Assembly (NCBI GenBank): GCA_900540635.1
Contig: UQGU01000060.1
Span: 1 to 13,088, forward strand
DNA length: 13,088 nt
Direction of reading: 5' to 3'
Source of the DNA: an uncultured Eubacteriales bacterium
Lineage (GTDB): Bacteria; Bacillota; Clostridia; Oscillospirales; Oscillospiraceae
In this document: positions 1-7,018 of the stretch, piece by piece
How the letters are laid out: every line of letters starts with the position of its first letter
How positions within the stretch are numbered: position 1 is the stretch's first letter
Program-made: the position numbers and the translations under genes
Notes under the pieces: generated by a model
Databases searched by the model: none
The model's input: the letters and a program-made list of their open reading frames with translations, nothing else
Told to the model about the DNA's origin: nothing

Positions 1-11
1 TATTTTTTCAT
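1..11 (-). CDS. 5' end of a divergent gene (only the first three codons in the window)
   Basis: On the minus strand an ATG at 11-9 is followed by two AAA codons (Met-Lys-Lys) and runs off the window. It is preceded, with a 6-nt spacer, by a strong ribosome binding site: positions 18-24 read GGAGGTG on the minus strand. A good promoter lies immediately upstream. A Met-Lys-Lys start is common in secreted and membrane proteins but is not diagnostic. Because it diverges from a pilus-type operon, it could be a regulator, a sortase or an unrelated gene; the visible codons cannot decide. Confidence refers only to a real gene starting here. Confidence 0.6.
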
Positions 12-35
12 AGGGTGCACCTCCGTTTCAAAAAA

Positions 36-64
36 ATTATATCAGCGGAAATAGAAATAGGCAA
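36..64 (-). promoter_or_regulatory. Sigma-A-type promoter of the divergent left-edge gene
   Basis: Read on the minus strand, the -35 box TTGCCT (64-59) is separated by exactly 17 nt from a perfect -10 box TATAAT (41-36). The start of transcription would fall near 29-30, giving a leader of about 20 nt that contains the ribosome binding site at 24-18. Spacing and the consensus -10 make this one of the better-supported promoters in the window. Confidence 0.7.
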
Positions 65-73
65 GCGGAAAAT
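44..73. repeat. Two AGCGGAAA direct repeats in the divergent promoter region
   Basis: AGCGGAAA occurs at 44-51 and again at 64-71, with starts 20 nt apart, close to two helical turns. One copy sits in the spacer of the minus-strand promoter and the other just upstream of its -35 box. Direct repeats phased like this are typical of sites for response regulators or other dimeric activators and repressors, but no regulator is identified. A related AGCGGCA occurs at 132-138. Confidence 0.4.
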
Positions 74-99
74 TGGCCGGATATGCGCTGCAATATGCC

Positions 100-129
100 T
101 TGTTTTCGACAGACGGAACGTGCTACATT
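100..129 (+). promoter_or_regulatory. Weak candidate promoter of the pilus operon
   Basis: TTGTTT (100-105) and TACATT (124-129) are separated by 18 nt and are the best plus-strand pair I can see ahead of the adhesin gene. Both boxes match consensus only partly, so the operon may need an activator or start elsewhere. The predicted leader of roughly 85 nt contains a 6-bp hairpin at 154-174 (GCCGGA, 9-nt loop, TCCGGC). Confidence 0.3.
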
Positions 130-219
130 CAAGCGGCATTCACGAGGGGAAGCGCCGGAAGTGTGAGATCCGGCTCTGGTGCTGCGTTCAAATTTGTCTC
201 GGAATAAGGAGTGCTTTTT

Positions 220-3200
220 ATGGACCCTGATGTGCGCAGACAGAATTGTTCCGAAAAAATACATACGCCCGATTGGCGAAAAAAGCTTTGGCATCTGGGC
301 GTTCCGGTGCTGTCCTGCCTGGTGGCGCTGGGAGCAGCCCTTGCGCTGATCCTTCCGGCGGCAACTCTTTCGGCTGACGTCTTTTGCGGGCTGGAGGAGC
401 ACACCCATGGACCGGAGTGCTGGGGTCAGCGGTTGGCCTGCGGCTTGGAGGAGGCACCTTTAAAGAAGGAGGGGCCTTCGGAGGAGGAGCAACCGGAGAA
501 GCAGCCAGAGGAGGACCAACCGGAGGACGGCCTATTAGAGGATGAGCAACCGGAGGAAGAACTGCCGGAAGGAGAGGAGCCATTGGAAGAGAAGGCCCAT
601 GTGCACACAGAGCAGTGCTATGAGACGGTGCTGGTTTGTGGCATGGAGGCGCATGTCCATGACCTTTGGTGCTACGCGGACCCGCAGGCTGATTTGGAAA
701 CACCGGATATCTGGCGGCAGACCCTGCCGGAGCTGACGGGAAATTGGAAGACGGACCTTTTGGCAGTGGCCCGCAGTCAGCTGGGCTACAGGGAAAGCAG
801 CCGCAATTACATTGTGGGTGCGGATGACAGAATCGAGGGATATACCCGATACGGTGCATGGTGCGGGCGGCCCTATGGGGACTGGAATGCCGCCTTTGCG
901 GCATTTTGCCTGCGCTACGCCAACATTCCATCAGATGTCGTGCCAAGCGATGCAGACTGCGCTGCCTGGATGAGCCTGCTCCAAAGCGCCGATTATGAAG
1001 TGCCGGACCCGGGAGCGCTGATTTTCCTGGATGACGACGCAGACGCAGTGGCGGACCGGGTGGGCATCCTTACGGATGTGTCCGTTGACAGCCTGAGCAC
1101 CGTAGAGGGCGACCGGGAGGGAATCGTGGGCCTGGGGCAGTATGCACCGGGAGACCCTGCCATAGTGGGCTTTGGGAAGATTCCGTCAAATCCGGATCTT
1201 GAAAAATATACCTGCGGCCGGCCGGCCCACACCCACGAAAGCTGCTGCTATGACGGCACCGGGGCGCTGCAATGCGGCTTTGCGGCCCATACCCATGAGG
1301 ACGGCTGCCGGACGGGAATACGGGAATTTGACTATTCCGATGACGAGCTCACCATGCATATTACAGTGGAGGGGCCGGAAGTGGAAGCGCTGCAGCTGGA
1401 TGTGCAGACGGCGGAGGAGGCGGGATACTCCCTGTTTTCGTCCTTGACGGAGGAGGAAGCGGAGGCTTCCGAAAATTCGGACCTGCTGCTTCTGCGCAGC
1501 CTCAGTCTGCTTCGCGGAGAGGAGCCTATGGATCCTGAGCAGTACCGTATTACCGCTGAGGTTACGGTGAATGCCGCTGTTCTGGAGCCGCTGACACAGG
1601 AAACGGCGCTGCTGCGCGCGCAGGCCGTTCCGGAGGCAGAGCTGGGAGTGGTTCTCTCGGCGCTGGATGGGACGGCAGAAACGGCGCTTTTTTTGCCGGG
1701 CGCGGAGTCGGTGCCCAGCTTGACCATAGCGGTAGAGCAGGGGATCGTAGCGGTTCAGGCCGGTACCTATCCCAACCCCAGCTATACGGTGCAATACTAT
1801 GCCAATATTCCCCGCTTTGCAGACAGCGGTGCAAAGGCCTGGACGATCTATGATACCACCGGCGGCATACTGCCGAAAAACAACGGAAACAATAAAACCC
1901 GGGAGCTTTATCTGAACGCCACGGGAAACCAAACCGGGAAGAATGCAGGCAATGCCACGGCCATTTACCGCGTGGCAACCTCCACTGCTCTGACGCAGAT
2001 GTACAGCGACAACCACTTTACCTATGTCAATGCTCCCAACACCGCCTATGTGGATAAACTCATCGACAGCGAGAGCTATGTGTTGGATCAGGTGTGGGTG
2101 CTGAAGCAGGGAAAATCGGCCGACAGTACGGAAGCGGCCGACTGGGACATCTATTCGGACCCAAGCCGCATTCATTTCACCAGCCGCCCGGAGCGAGTGG
2201 GGGAAAATGTTATCCTGATCACGGACGAAACCTGCCTGCGATTGGTTTACAACTGTCGGGAGGCATCCTTTACGACCCCCAGTACCTTTTATGACTATGA
2301 TATCTCCGCCGGCAGGAATTCCGAGGGCCTCTGGCGCACCGGTACAGCCGGGATCAACAGCGAAAGCAACTATGCTGCCAGCCGTAACGGCCAGCGGACC
2401 TGGCGGTCCTATCGGGATGTGCTGGCTGTGGGCAATGCCAATTGCGGCACCGGTATGGGAGCGTACATCTATGACGGCATCTATTTAAACCAGTTCAGCG
2501 GACAGAATTCCGGCTGCGCCTTCGGCCTGGCAGATTCGTTGTCTGGCGGACAGATCGTCTACAATTCCTGGATCGCAGCGCCCAGGCTCTTTAATGAAGG
2601 GGATGCTTTGGGGAAGCACATCTATTCCGGCAGCAGCCTGACGTTCCAAAGAATCGGGGATACCTACACGCTGGATTCGGCAAATGTCAGCGGCGTTGGG
2701 ACAGTGGATGGCCTTCAGGACTTCTTCAATCCCTCGCCCTCATCGGGAACCATTCACGGAAATATTCTGACCAATGACTTCTGGCCGCTGGATGGGGCTG
2801 TCAACAAAACGGACCCCAGCTTTGGCGCAGCCGGGCAGGGCGTTCCCTATCTGGGCTATACCAATGCCCCGGGTACCTGGCAGGAGAACAGAAGCACCTT
2901 CCCCGTCAGCGATGACGGGCGGGCGCATAACTGCTTCTTTGGCCTGCAATATGCCGTATCCTTCAGCCTGACGGAAGATTACATAGGCCCTCTGGAATAC
3001 TGCTTCTTCGGAGACGATGATATGTGGGTATTCCTGGATGACCGCCTTGTCTGCGACATCGGCGGTGTCCACTCTGCGGTGGGGGAATATGTGAATCTGT
3101 GGGATTATCTGACACCCGGCCAGCCTGGGACCCATACGCTGACCTTCTTCTACACCGAGCGGGGGGCTTCCGGCTCCACCTGCTATATGAATTTCACCCT

Positions 3201-4407
3201 GCCCTCTGTGACCGGTGTGAACATCGAGCAGAAGACCACTCAGCTGCGTGTGCAGAAGAACGTGCAGGGACGGCACGATGCATCGGCGGAATTTGCCTTT
3301 CACATTCGCTTCCTGGATGCCCGGGGAGAAGGGGTACAGGATGACTATGCCTATAACCGCTATTCCGCCGACGGCAAGCCTCTGGAAACGGATCTGATTA
3401 TCTGTGACGGCAGCGATTTTTCGCTGCGGGACGGGGAATACCTTGTTATCCGCCATTTGCCCTATGGTCTGCGCTATCAGATCACCGAAATTACGACGGA
3501 GGGCTACTCCGTCACGAATACGGTCAACGGTGTGCTCCTGGCCGGGGCGAAAGCGGAAGGGACCGTTGCGCAGAACGGAAGCAATACGGTGGAATTCACC
3601 AACACCCGCAATACCTTCGCCTTTTCCCTGCAAAAGCAGGACCCGGACGGAACGCCGCTGACCGGGGCGGAATTCACTCTGACGGACAGCGGCGGAAGTC
3701 CGGTTTTGGCACTGGATGCAGGCAATGGCAGCTTCAGAGTTCCGGAAACGGATGAGGAGACGGGCAGTGTCGCTCGCTTCCAGGTGAATGCTTCGGGAAT
3801 TCTCAGTATCAGCGGCCTGCAGCCTGGCAGCTATACGCTGCGGGAGACTGCGCCTCCGGCGGGATGTATCGCCATGACGGAAGACATCCGCCTGACAATT
3901 GGACTTAATGGCGAAATCTCCCTTTCCGAAAACAGCCTGGTATCCTGCACAGGCAGCGTTATCACGGTGAAAAATGAATATGCCCCCCGGGTGCTGACCC
4001 TGGAAAAGAAGGTGCTGAACGCCGATACCACCGGAAAGTTCGATTTTCTCCTGAGCTATCCCGGTGAAGACGGGCAGCCCGTCACACATACGCTCTCCCT
4101 GGCAAATGGCGAAAAGAGCGCCGTTTCCATTCCCTATGGTGTAAACGTGACCATCCGAGAGGCGGAGCACAATGGCTTTGCCCTGACTTTCCGAAACGGG
4201 GAAACCATCCTGGAAAGCGGCCCGGATGATAGCTTTACGTTCCGGATTTTGGAGGATGTCACCATAACGGCGGTGAATACCGCAGGCTATGTGCTGCCGG
4301 ACACCGGCGGCGGGGGAGAGACGGGATTTGCCGTCACCGGCACCATGCTCCTCGCTGCAGCGTTTGCCATGTGTCTGCGAAAAAGGAGGGATGGACAGCA
4401 GCTCTGA
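220..4407 (+). CDS. Large sortase-anchored surface adhesin with CHAP-like, fibro-slime and Cna-B-type domains (LPDTG)
   Basis: A 1395-aa cell-wall protein, probably the tip or ancillary subunit of a pilus-like fibre. Order of parts: charged N-terminus and hydrophobic export segment (about 28-52); His/Cys modules around 56-67, 126-151 and 332-362; a Glu/Pro-rich linker (87-124); a CHAP-like domain (about 176-322) with apparently degenerate active-site positions; an unassigned region (about 365-850); a fibro-slime domain (about 850-1000) with FFGDDDMWVFLDD from 929; three Cna-B/SpaA-like segments (about 1007-1130, 1130-1257, 1258-1355), the second with an LRETAPP glutamate motif at 1207; and LPDTG at 1359-1363 followed by a membrane helix and RKRR tail. 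ATG 220 was chosen because AAGGA at 206-210 lies 9 nt before it; the in-frame GTG at 211 abuts that site and is too close. It is first in a tandem operon with two pilin genes. Ligand unknown. Confidence 0.9.
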   Translation: MDPDVRRQNCSEKIHTPDWRKKLWHLGVPVLSCLVALGAALALILPAATLSADVFCGLEEHTHGPECWGQRLACGLEEAPLKKEGPSEEEQPEKQPEEDQPEDGLLEDEQPEEELPEGEEPLEEKAHVHTEQCYETVLVCGMEAHVHDLWCYADPQADLETPDIWRQTLPELTGNWKTDLLAVARSQLGYRESSRNYIVGADDRIEGYTRYGAWCGRPYGDWNAAFAAFCLRYANIPSDVVPSDADCAAWMSLLQSADYEVPDPGALIFLDDDADAVADRVGILTDVSVDSLSTVEGDREGIVGLGQYAPGDPAIVGFGKIPSNPDLEKYTCGRPAHTHESCCYDGTGALQCGFAAHTHEDGCRTGIREFDYSDDELTMHITVEGPEVEALQLDVQTAEEAGYSLFSSLTEEEAEASENSDLLLLRSLSLLRGEEPMDPEQYRITAEVTVNAAVLEPLTQETALLRAQAVPEAELGVVLSALDGTAETALFLPGAESVPSLTIAVEQGIVAVQAGTYPNPSYTVQYYANIPRFADSGAKAWTIYDTTGGILPKNNGNNKTRELYLNATGNQTGKNAGNATAIYRVATSTALTQMYSDNHFTYVNAPNTAYVDKLIDSESYVLDQVWVLKQGKSADSTEAADWDIYSDPSRIHFTSRPERVGENVILITDETCLRLVYNCREASFTTPSTFYDYDISAGRNSEGLWRTGTAGINSESNYAASRNGQRTWRSYRDVLAVGNANCGTGMGAYIYDGIYLNQFSGQNSGCAFGLADSLSGGQIVYNSWIAAPRLFNEGDALGKHIYSGSSLTFQRIGDTYTLDSANVSGVGTVDGLQDFFNPSPSSGTIHGNILTNDFWPLDGAVNKTDPSFGAAGQGVPYLGYTNAPGTWQENRSTFPVSDDGRAHNCFFGLQYAVSFSLTEDYIGPLEYCFFGDDDMWVFLDDRLVCDIGGVHSAVGEYVNLWDYLTPGQPGTHTLTFFYTERGASGSTCYMNFTLPSVTGVNIEQKTTQLRVQKNVQGRHDASAEFAFHIRFLDARGEGVQDDYAYNRYSADGKPLETDLIICDGSDFSLRDGEYLVIRHLPYGLRYQITEITTEGYSVTNTVNGVLLAGAKAEGTVAQNGSNTVEFTNTRNTFAFSLQKQDPDGTPLTGAEFTLTDSGGSPVLALDAGNGSFRVPETDEETGSVARFQVNASGILSISGLQPGSYTLRETAPPAGCIAMTEDIRLTIGLNGEISLSENSLVSCTGSVITVKNEYAPRVLTLEKKVLNADTTGKFDFLLSYPGEDGQPVTHTLSLANGEKSAVSIPYGVNVTIREAEHNGFALTFRNGETILESGPDDSFTFRILEDVTITAVNTAGYVLPDTGGGGETGFAVTGTMLLAAAFAMCLRKRRDGQQL
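478..591 (+). repeat. Glu/Pro-rich low-complexity repeat within the adhesin gene
   Basis: The unit GA(G/T)GA(G/C)CAACCGGAG recurs at 484-498, 511-525 and 541-555 inside a tract encoding acidic Glu-Gln-Pro-Glu repeats (residues 87-124). It separates the first His/Cys module from the second and probably acts as a flexible, negatively charged stalk. In-frame repeats of this kind can change copy number between strains. Confidence 0.7.
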
Positions 4408-4457
4408 AAAGAATGAACCGAATATGTACAGGAATTTTGAAAGGTAAGGAAGCGGAT

Positions 4458-5915
4458 ATGATGAAAAAAGTCTCTAAAATTTTTTCTTTGCTCTTGGCGC
4501 TGGTCCTGATTCTGGGACTTTCCGCCACGGCTTTTGCCGATGGAACAGCCACTACCGGAAGTATTACCATCAACAATGCCGTCGTGGGCCAGACCTATAC
4601 GGTTTATCGTATTTTTGACCTGTCTCATGACGATACCTTTGAGGCCATTACCTATACGGTGAACCCGGCATGGGAAGCTTTCTTTGCAGACCCCGCAACG
4701 GCTGCGGCCCCCGGCCGGAACTATGCGGATATCGATGGGCAGGGCTATGTCACCTGGAAGGCGAGCGCAGATCCTGCGGACTTTGCCAAAAAGGCCCAGG
4801 TCTATGCGGCTGCGCTCAGCGACAATCAGGGCCGGGTGACGGCTGCCGGGACCACGGTGGAATTCAAGGACCTTGCCTTTGGCTACTATTTGGTGGATTC
4901 CAGCCTGGGCGTTCTGTGTGCTCTGGATACGACCATGCCAGATGTTACAATGCAGGAAAAGAATGGTGTGCCAACGGACTACAAGGAGGTGCAGGAGGAC
5001 GCCACGCAGGCCTTTGGCCGGGTCAACGATGCGGATATCGGCGACATTGTCAACTTCCGGAGCACCGTTATTACCCAGCCCGGTGCGGAGAACTACGTAT
5101 TCCATGATAAAATGTCCGCTGGCTTGACCCTGAATTACAGCAGCGCCGCTGATATTTCCGTCACCTTGAATGGGAATGCTGTGGCGGACGGTGCCTATAC
5201 CGTAAGAACCGGCCGCGAGGTCACGGATGGCTGCACTTTTGAAATTGTTTTCTCCCAGGCTTTCTGCGATACGCTGGGAGAAAACGGGGAGTTGGTCATC
5301 GGCTACAGCGCAACGGTCAATGAAAACGCGGTAATCGCCGGGGAAGGCAACCCAAACGAGAGCAGGCTGACCTATGGCGAGGACGGCCAATTCGACACCA
5401 CCCCCAGCATTACGAAAACCTATACCTGGGGCATGGATGTGCTGAAATATGCCAACGGTAACCGGGAAAAAACATTGGAAGGGGTCAAGTTTGTTCTGCT
5501 GAATTCCGGAAAGAGCAAGGCTGCACAGGTTGCAAACGGGAAACTCACCGGCTGGGTGGATGTTCCTGCTCAGGGGACACCGTGGCCTGCCGGGACGGAA
5601 TTGATCACGGATGCAAAGGGCGAGATCATCATCGACGGCTTGGATGCGGATACCTATTATCTGCGTGAGACGGCAGGGCTGCCCGGTTACAACAAGCTGG
5701 CAGATGACCAGGAAATCACAATTACAGCCACACCCGGCGAGGATGAGGACACCATGACCTTCAGCCGGCCCACGGCATACATCAACAACCAGTCCGGCAC
5801 GGAGTTGCCCTCCACCGGCGGTGTGGGTACAGCGTACTTCTACGCCTTGGGCGGCGTACTGGCCGTCGGTGCGGCAGTCCTGTTGGTGACCAGAAAACGT
5901 GTAGAGCGGGCATAA
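4458..5915 (+). CDS. Backbone-type isopeptide pilin (LPSTG)
   Basis: A 485-aa secreted protein with the layout of a Gram-positive major pilin. A signal peptide covers about 1-27 (Met-Met-Lys-Lys, a Leu-rich core, Ala-Phe-Ala before Asp). A GYYLVDSS motif ends the first domain, and a lysine at 176 in DYKEVQED sits where backbone pilins carry the lysine joined to the next subunit by sortase C. The C-terminal SpaA-type domain holds K330 (MDVLKY) and E404 (YLRETAG), which are plausible internal isopeptide partners. LPSTG lies at 450-454, then a membrane helix and an RKR tail. The ATG at 4458 follows AAGGA (4446-4450) by 7 nt; a second ATG is adjacent. It lies 50 nt after the adhesin and 67 nt before the third pilin gene, with no terminator seen. 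Assigning it as the shaft is inference from size, motifs and position. Confidence 0.9.
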   Translation: MMKKVSKIFSLLLALVLILGLSATAFADGTATTGSITINNAVVGQTYTVYRIFDLSHDDTFEAITYTVNPAWEAFFADPATAAAPGRNYADIDGQGYVTWKASADPADFAKKAQVYAAALSDNQGRVTAAGTTVEFKDLAFGYYLVDSSLGVLCALDTTMPDVTMQEKNGVPTDYKEVQEDATQAFGRVNDADIGDIVNFRSTVITQPGAENYVFHDKMSAGLTLNYSSAADISVTLNGNAVADGAYTVRTGREVTDGCTFEIVFSQAFCDTLGENGELVIGYSATVNENAVIAGEGNPNESRLTYGEDGQFDTTPSITKTYTWGMDVLKYANGNREKTLEGVKFVLLNSGKSKAAQVANGKLTGWVDVPAQGTPWPAGTELITDAKGEIIIDGLDADTYYLRETAGLPGYNKLADDQEITITATPGEDEDTMTFSRPTAYINNQSGTELPSTGGVGTAYFYALGGVLAVGAAVLLVTRKRVERA

Positions 5916-5926
5916 GCGAAAGACAG

Positions 5927-5946
5927 CGGCAGACAGAGGACTGCCG
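5927..5946 (+). other. Intercistronic hairpin between the two pilin genes
   Basis: CGGCAG (5927-5932) and CTGCCG (5941-5946) form a 6-bp GC-rich stem with an 8-nt loop just after the stop of the backbone pilin. No U-run follows, so it is not a classic terminator. It could stabilise the upstream mRNA end or mark a processing site, which would help make more shaft than base subunit. That role is inference. Confidence 0.35.
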
Positions 5947-5982
5947 GTGATCCTGCTGCAGGCAGCGAAAGGGGAGAACGGA

Positions 5983-6897
5983 ATGAAGCGTAAGCGTGGT
6001 TTTTCTCTGGTTTTGTGTTTGTTCCTGCTTTCCTGCCTGCTGCCCCAGGCAGTGGGAGCGGAGCGAATCGATCCGGAGCGCGAATGCAGCTTGACGGTAG
6101 AGCTTTTTGAGGATGGGGCGCCGGTGGAGGGATTTCCCTTCGGGCTCTTCTATGCAGCGTCTGTCAGGGCCCAGGGCGGCTTCACCCTTGCGGGGGATTT
6201 CCAGGACTGCCCGGTGGAGATAAACGGATTGACAGCGGCGCAATACACCGATCTTGCCCGGATCCTGGATGCCTATGCCCGGCAGAACAGCCTGAAGCCA
6301 TTGGCGAAAAAGGATACCGGTGCCAACGGCTGTGCCGGGTTTGATGCGTTGGAGCCTGGGCTCTATCTGGTTGGCAGCAGCACTGCGGTGCTGGGCGGGA
6401 AGAAAATAACGGTAGACCCGTTTCTTGTAAGACTGCCGGGGCAAAATGACGACGGAACGCTTTCCTATCAGCTCACGGCCCAGCCAAAGCACAGCACTTC
6501 CATACCTGTGGAAACCGTCTCCCGTCGGGTGTGGAAGGCCTGGGATGATGAGGGCTTTCCCTTCGGAAGACCCGGCGCTGTCGTTGTGGAGCTGCTCTGC
6601 GACGGCCAGGTCTACGACACACAAATACTGTCCCCGGAAAACAACTGGCAGTATATCTGGAAGGCTTTGCCCGCCAGGGACAGTGCGGGCAGGCTCCTTA
6701 CCTGGGCCCTGCGGGAGCGGGCCGTAGAGGGCTATACCGCTACGATCTGGGCGGAAGGGGACACCTTCCTGGTCCGGAACACCTATACAGGGAAGAAGCT
6801 GCCTCAGACCGGTCTGATCTGGTGGCCGGCAGCGGTGCTGTCGGCTGCCGGGCTGATCCTGATGGGACATAGCCTCTTTCTAAAAAAGAAAAAATAG
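5983..6897 (+). CDS. Minor/basal-type pilin subunit with Cna-B domain (LPQTG)
   Basis: A 304-aa secreted cell-wall protein. A signal peptide spans about 1-26 (MKRKR, hydrophobic core, Val-Gly-Ala before Glu). An N-terminal pilin-type domain (about 27-165) ends with a GLYLVGSS motif like that of the backbone pilin. A Cna-B domain follows (about 180-270), starting with WKAWDD, whose lysine aligns with the isopeptide lysine of the family, and containing ENNWQYIWKALP. LPQTG is at 273-277, then a membrane segment and a KKKK tail. The ATG at 5983 follows AGGGGAG (5970-5976) by 6 nt; an in-frame GTG at 5947 would disrupt the signal peptide. Its small size and last position fit the subunit that anchors the fibre to peptidoglycan. 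No terminator with a U-run is visible after it; a small hairpin lies at 6935-6949. Confidence 0.88.
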   Translation: MKRKRGFSLVLCLFLLSCLLPQAVGAERIDPERECSLTVELFEDGAPVEGFPFGLFYAASVRAQGGFTLAGDFQDCPVEINGLTAAQYTDLARILDAYARQNSLKPLAKKDTGANGCAGFDALEPGLYLVGSSTAVLGGKKITVDPFLVRLPGQNDDGTLSYQLTAQPKHSTSIPVETVSRRVWKAWDDEGFPFGRPGAVVVELLCDGQVYDTQILSPENNWQYIWKALPARDSAGRLLTWALRERAVEGYTATIWAEGDTFLVRNTYTGKKLPQTGLIWWPAAVLSAAGLILMGHSLFLKKKK

Positions 6898-6966
6898 GGT
6901 TTGTGACGTTAGAGGGCATCGGAAGAATTGTTTGCGGCAGCGCGTGCCGAAATCTGTCCGCTGTGC

Positions 6967-6995
6967 TTGCTCCCCGGGGAATTCTGTGCTACACT
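6967..6995 (+). promoter_or_regulatory. Promoter of the glycoside hydrolase gene with an overlapping palindrome
   Basis: TTGCTC (6967-6972) and TACACT (6990-6995) are 17 nt apart, and TG at 6987-6988 gives an extended -10 element. The start point would be near 7002, only a few bases before the AGGAGG at 7005-7010. A perfect 10-bp palindrome TCCCCGGGGA (6971-6980) overlaps the -35 box and spacer and could be an operator. This suggests the hydrolase is controlled separately from the pilus genes. Confidence 0.5.
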
Positions 6996-7018
6996 ATAGA
7001 AAAAAGGAGGCGGTCGGT

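Noticed and set aside
44..73. CRISPR-like array at the direct repeats
   Set aside because: There are only two 8-bp copies with a 12-nt gap, which is far from a CRISPR repeat-spacer structure.
211..219. GTG at 211 as the adhesin start
   Set aside because: The ribosome binding site AAGGA ends at 210 and would directly abut the GTG; the ATG at 220 has a proper 9-nt gap.
2740..4170. A 476-codon open frame on the minus strand opposite the adhesin gene
   Set aside because: It is antisense to clearly conserved fibro-slime and Cna-B coding sequence, has no ribosome binding site of note, and its translation shows no recognisable domain. Long shadow frames are expected in GC-rich genes.
5947..5982. 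GTG at 5947 as start of the third pilin gene
   Set aside because: It would add 12 residues before a normal MKRKR signal peptide and has no suitable ribosome binding site, whereas ATG 5983 has AGGGGAG 6 nt upstream.
4287..6870. Minus-strand open frames (4287-5390 and 5782-6870) opposite the pilin genes
   Set aside because: They overlap three genes with signal peptides and sorting signals, and their translations show no motifs, so they are shadows.
6935..6949. Small hairpin CGGCA-N5-TGCCG after the third pilin gene, considered as the operon terminator
   Set aside because: The stem is only 5 bp and no U-run follows, so I cannot support a terminator; read-through to the hydrolase remains possible.
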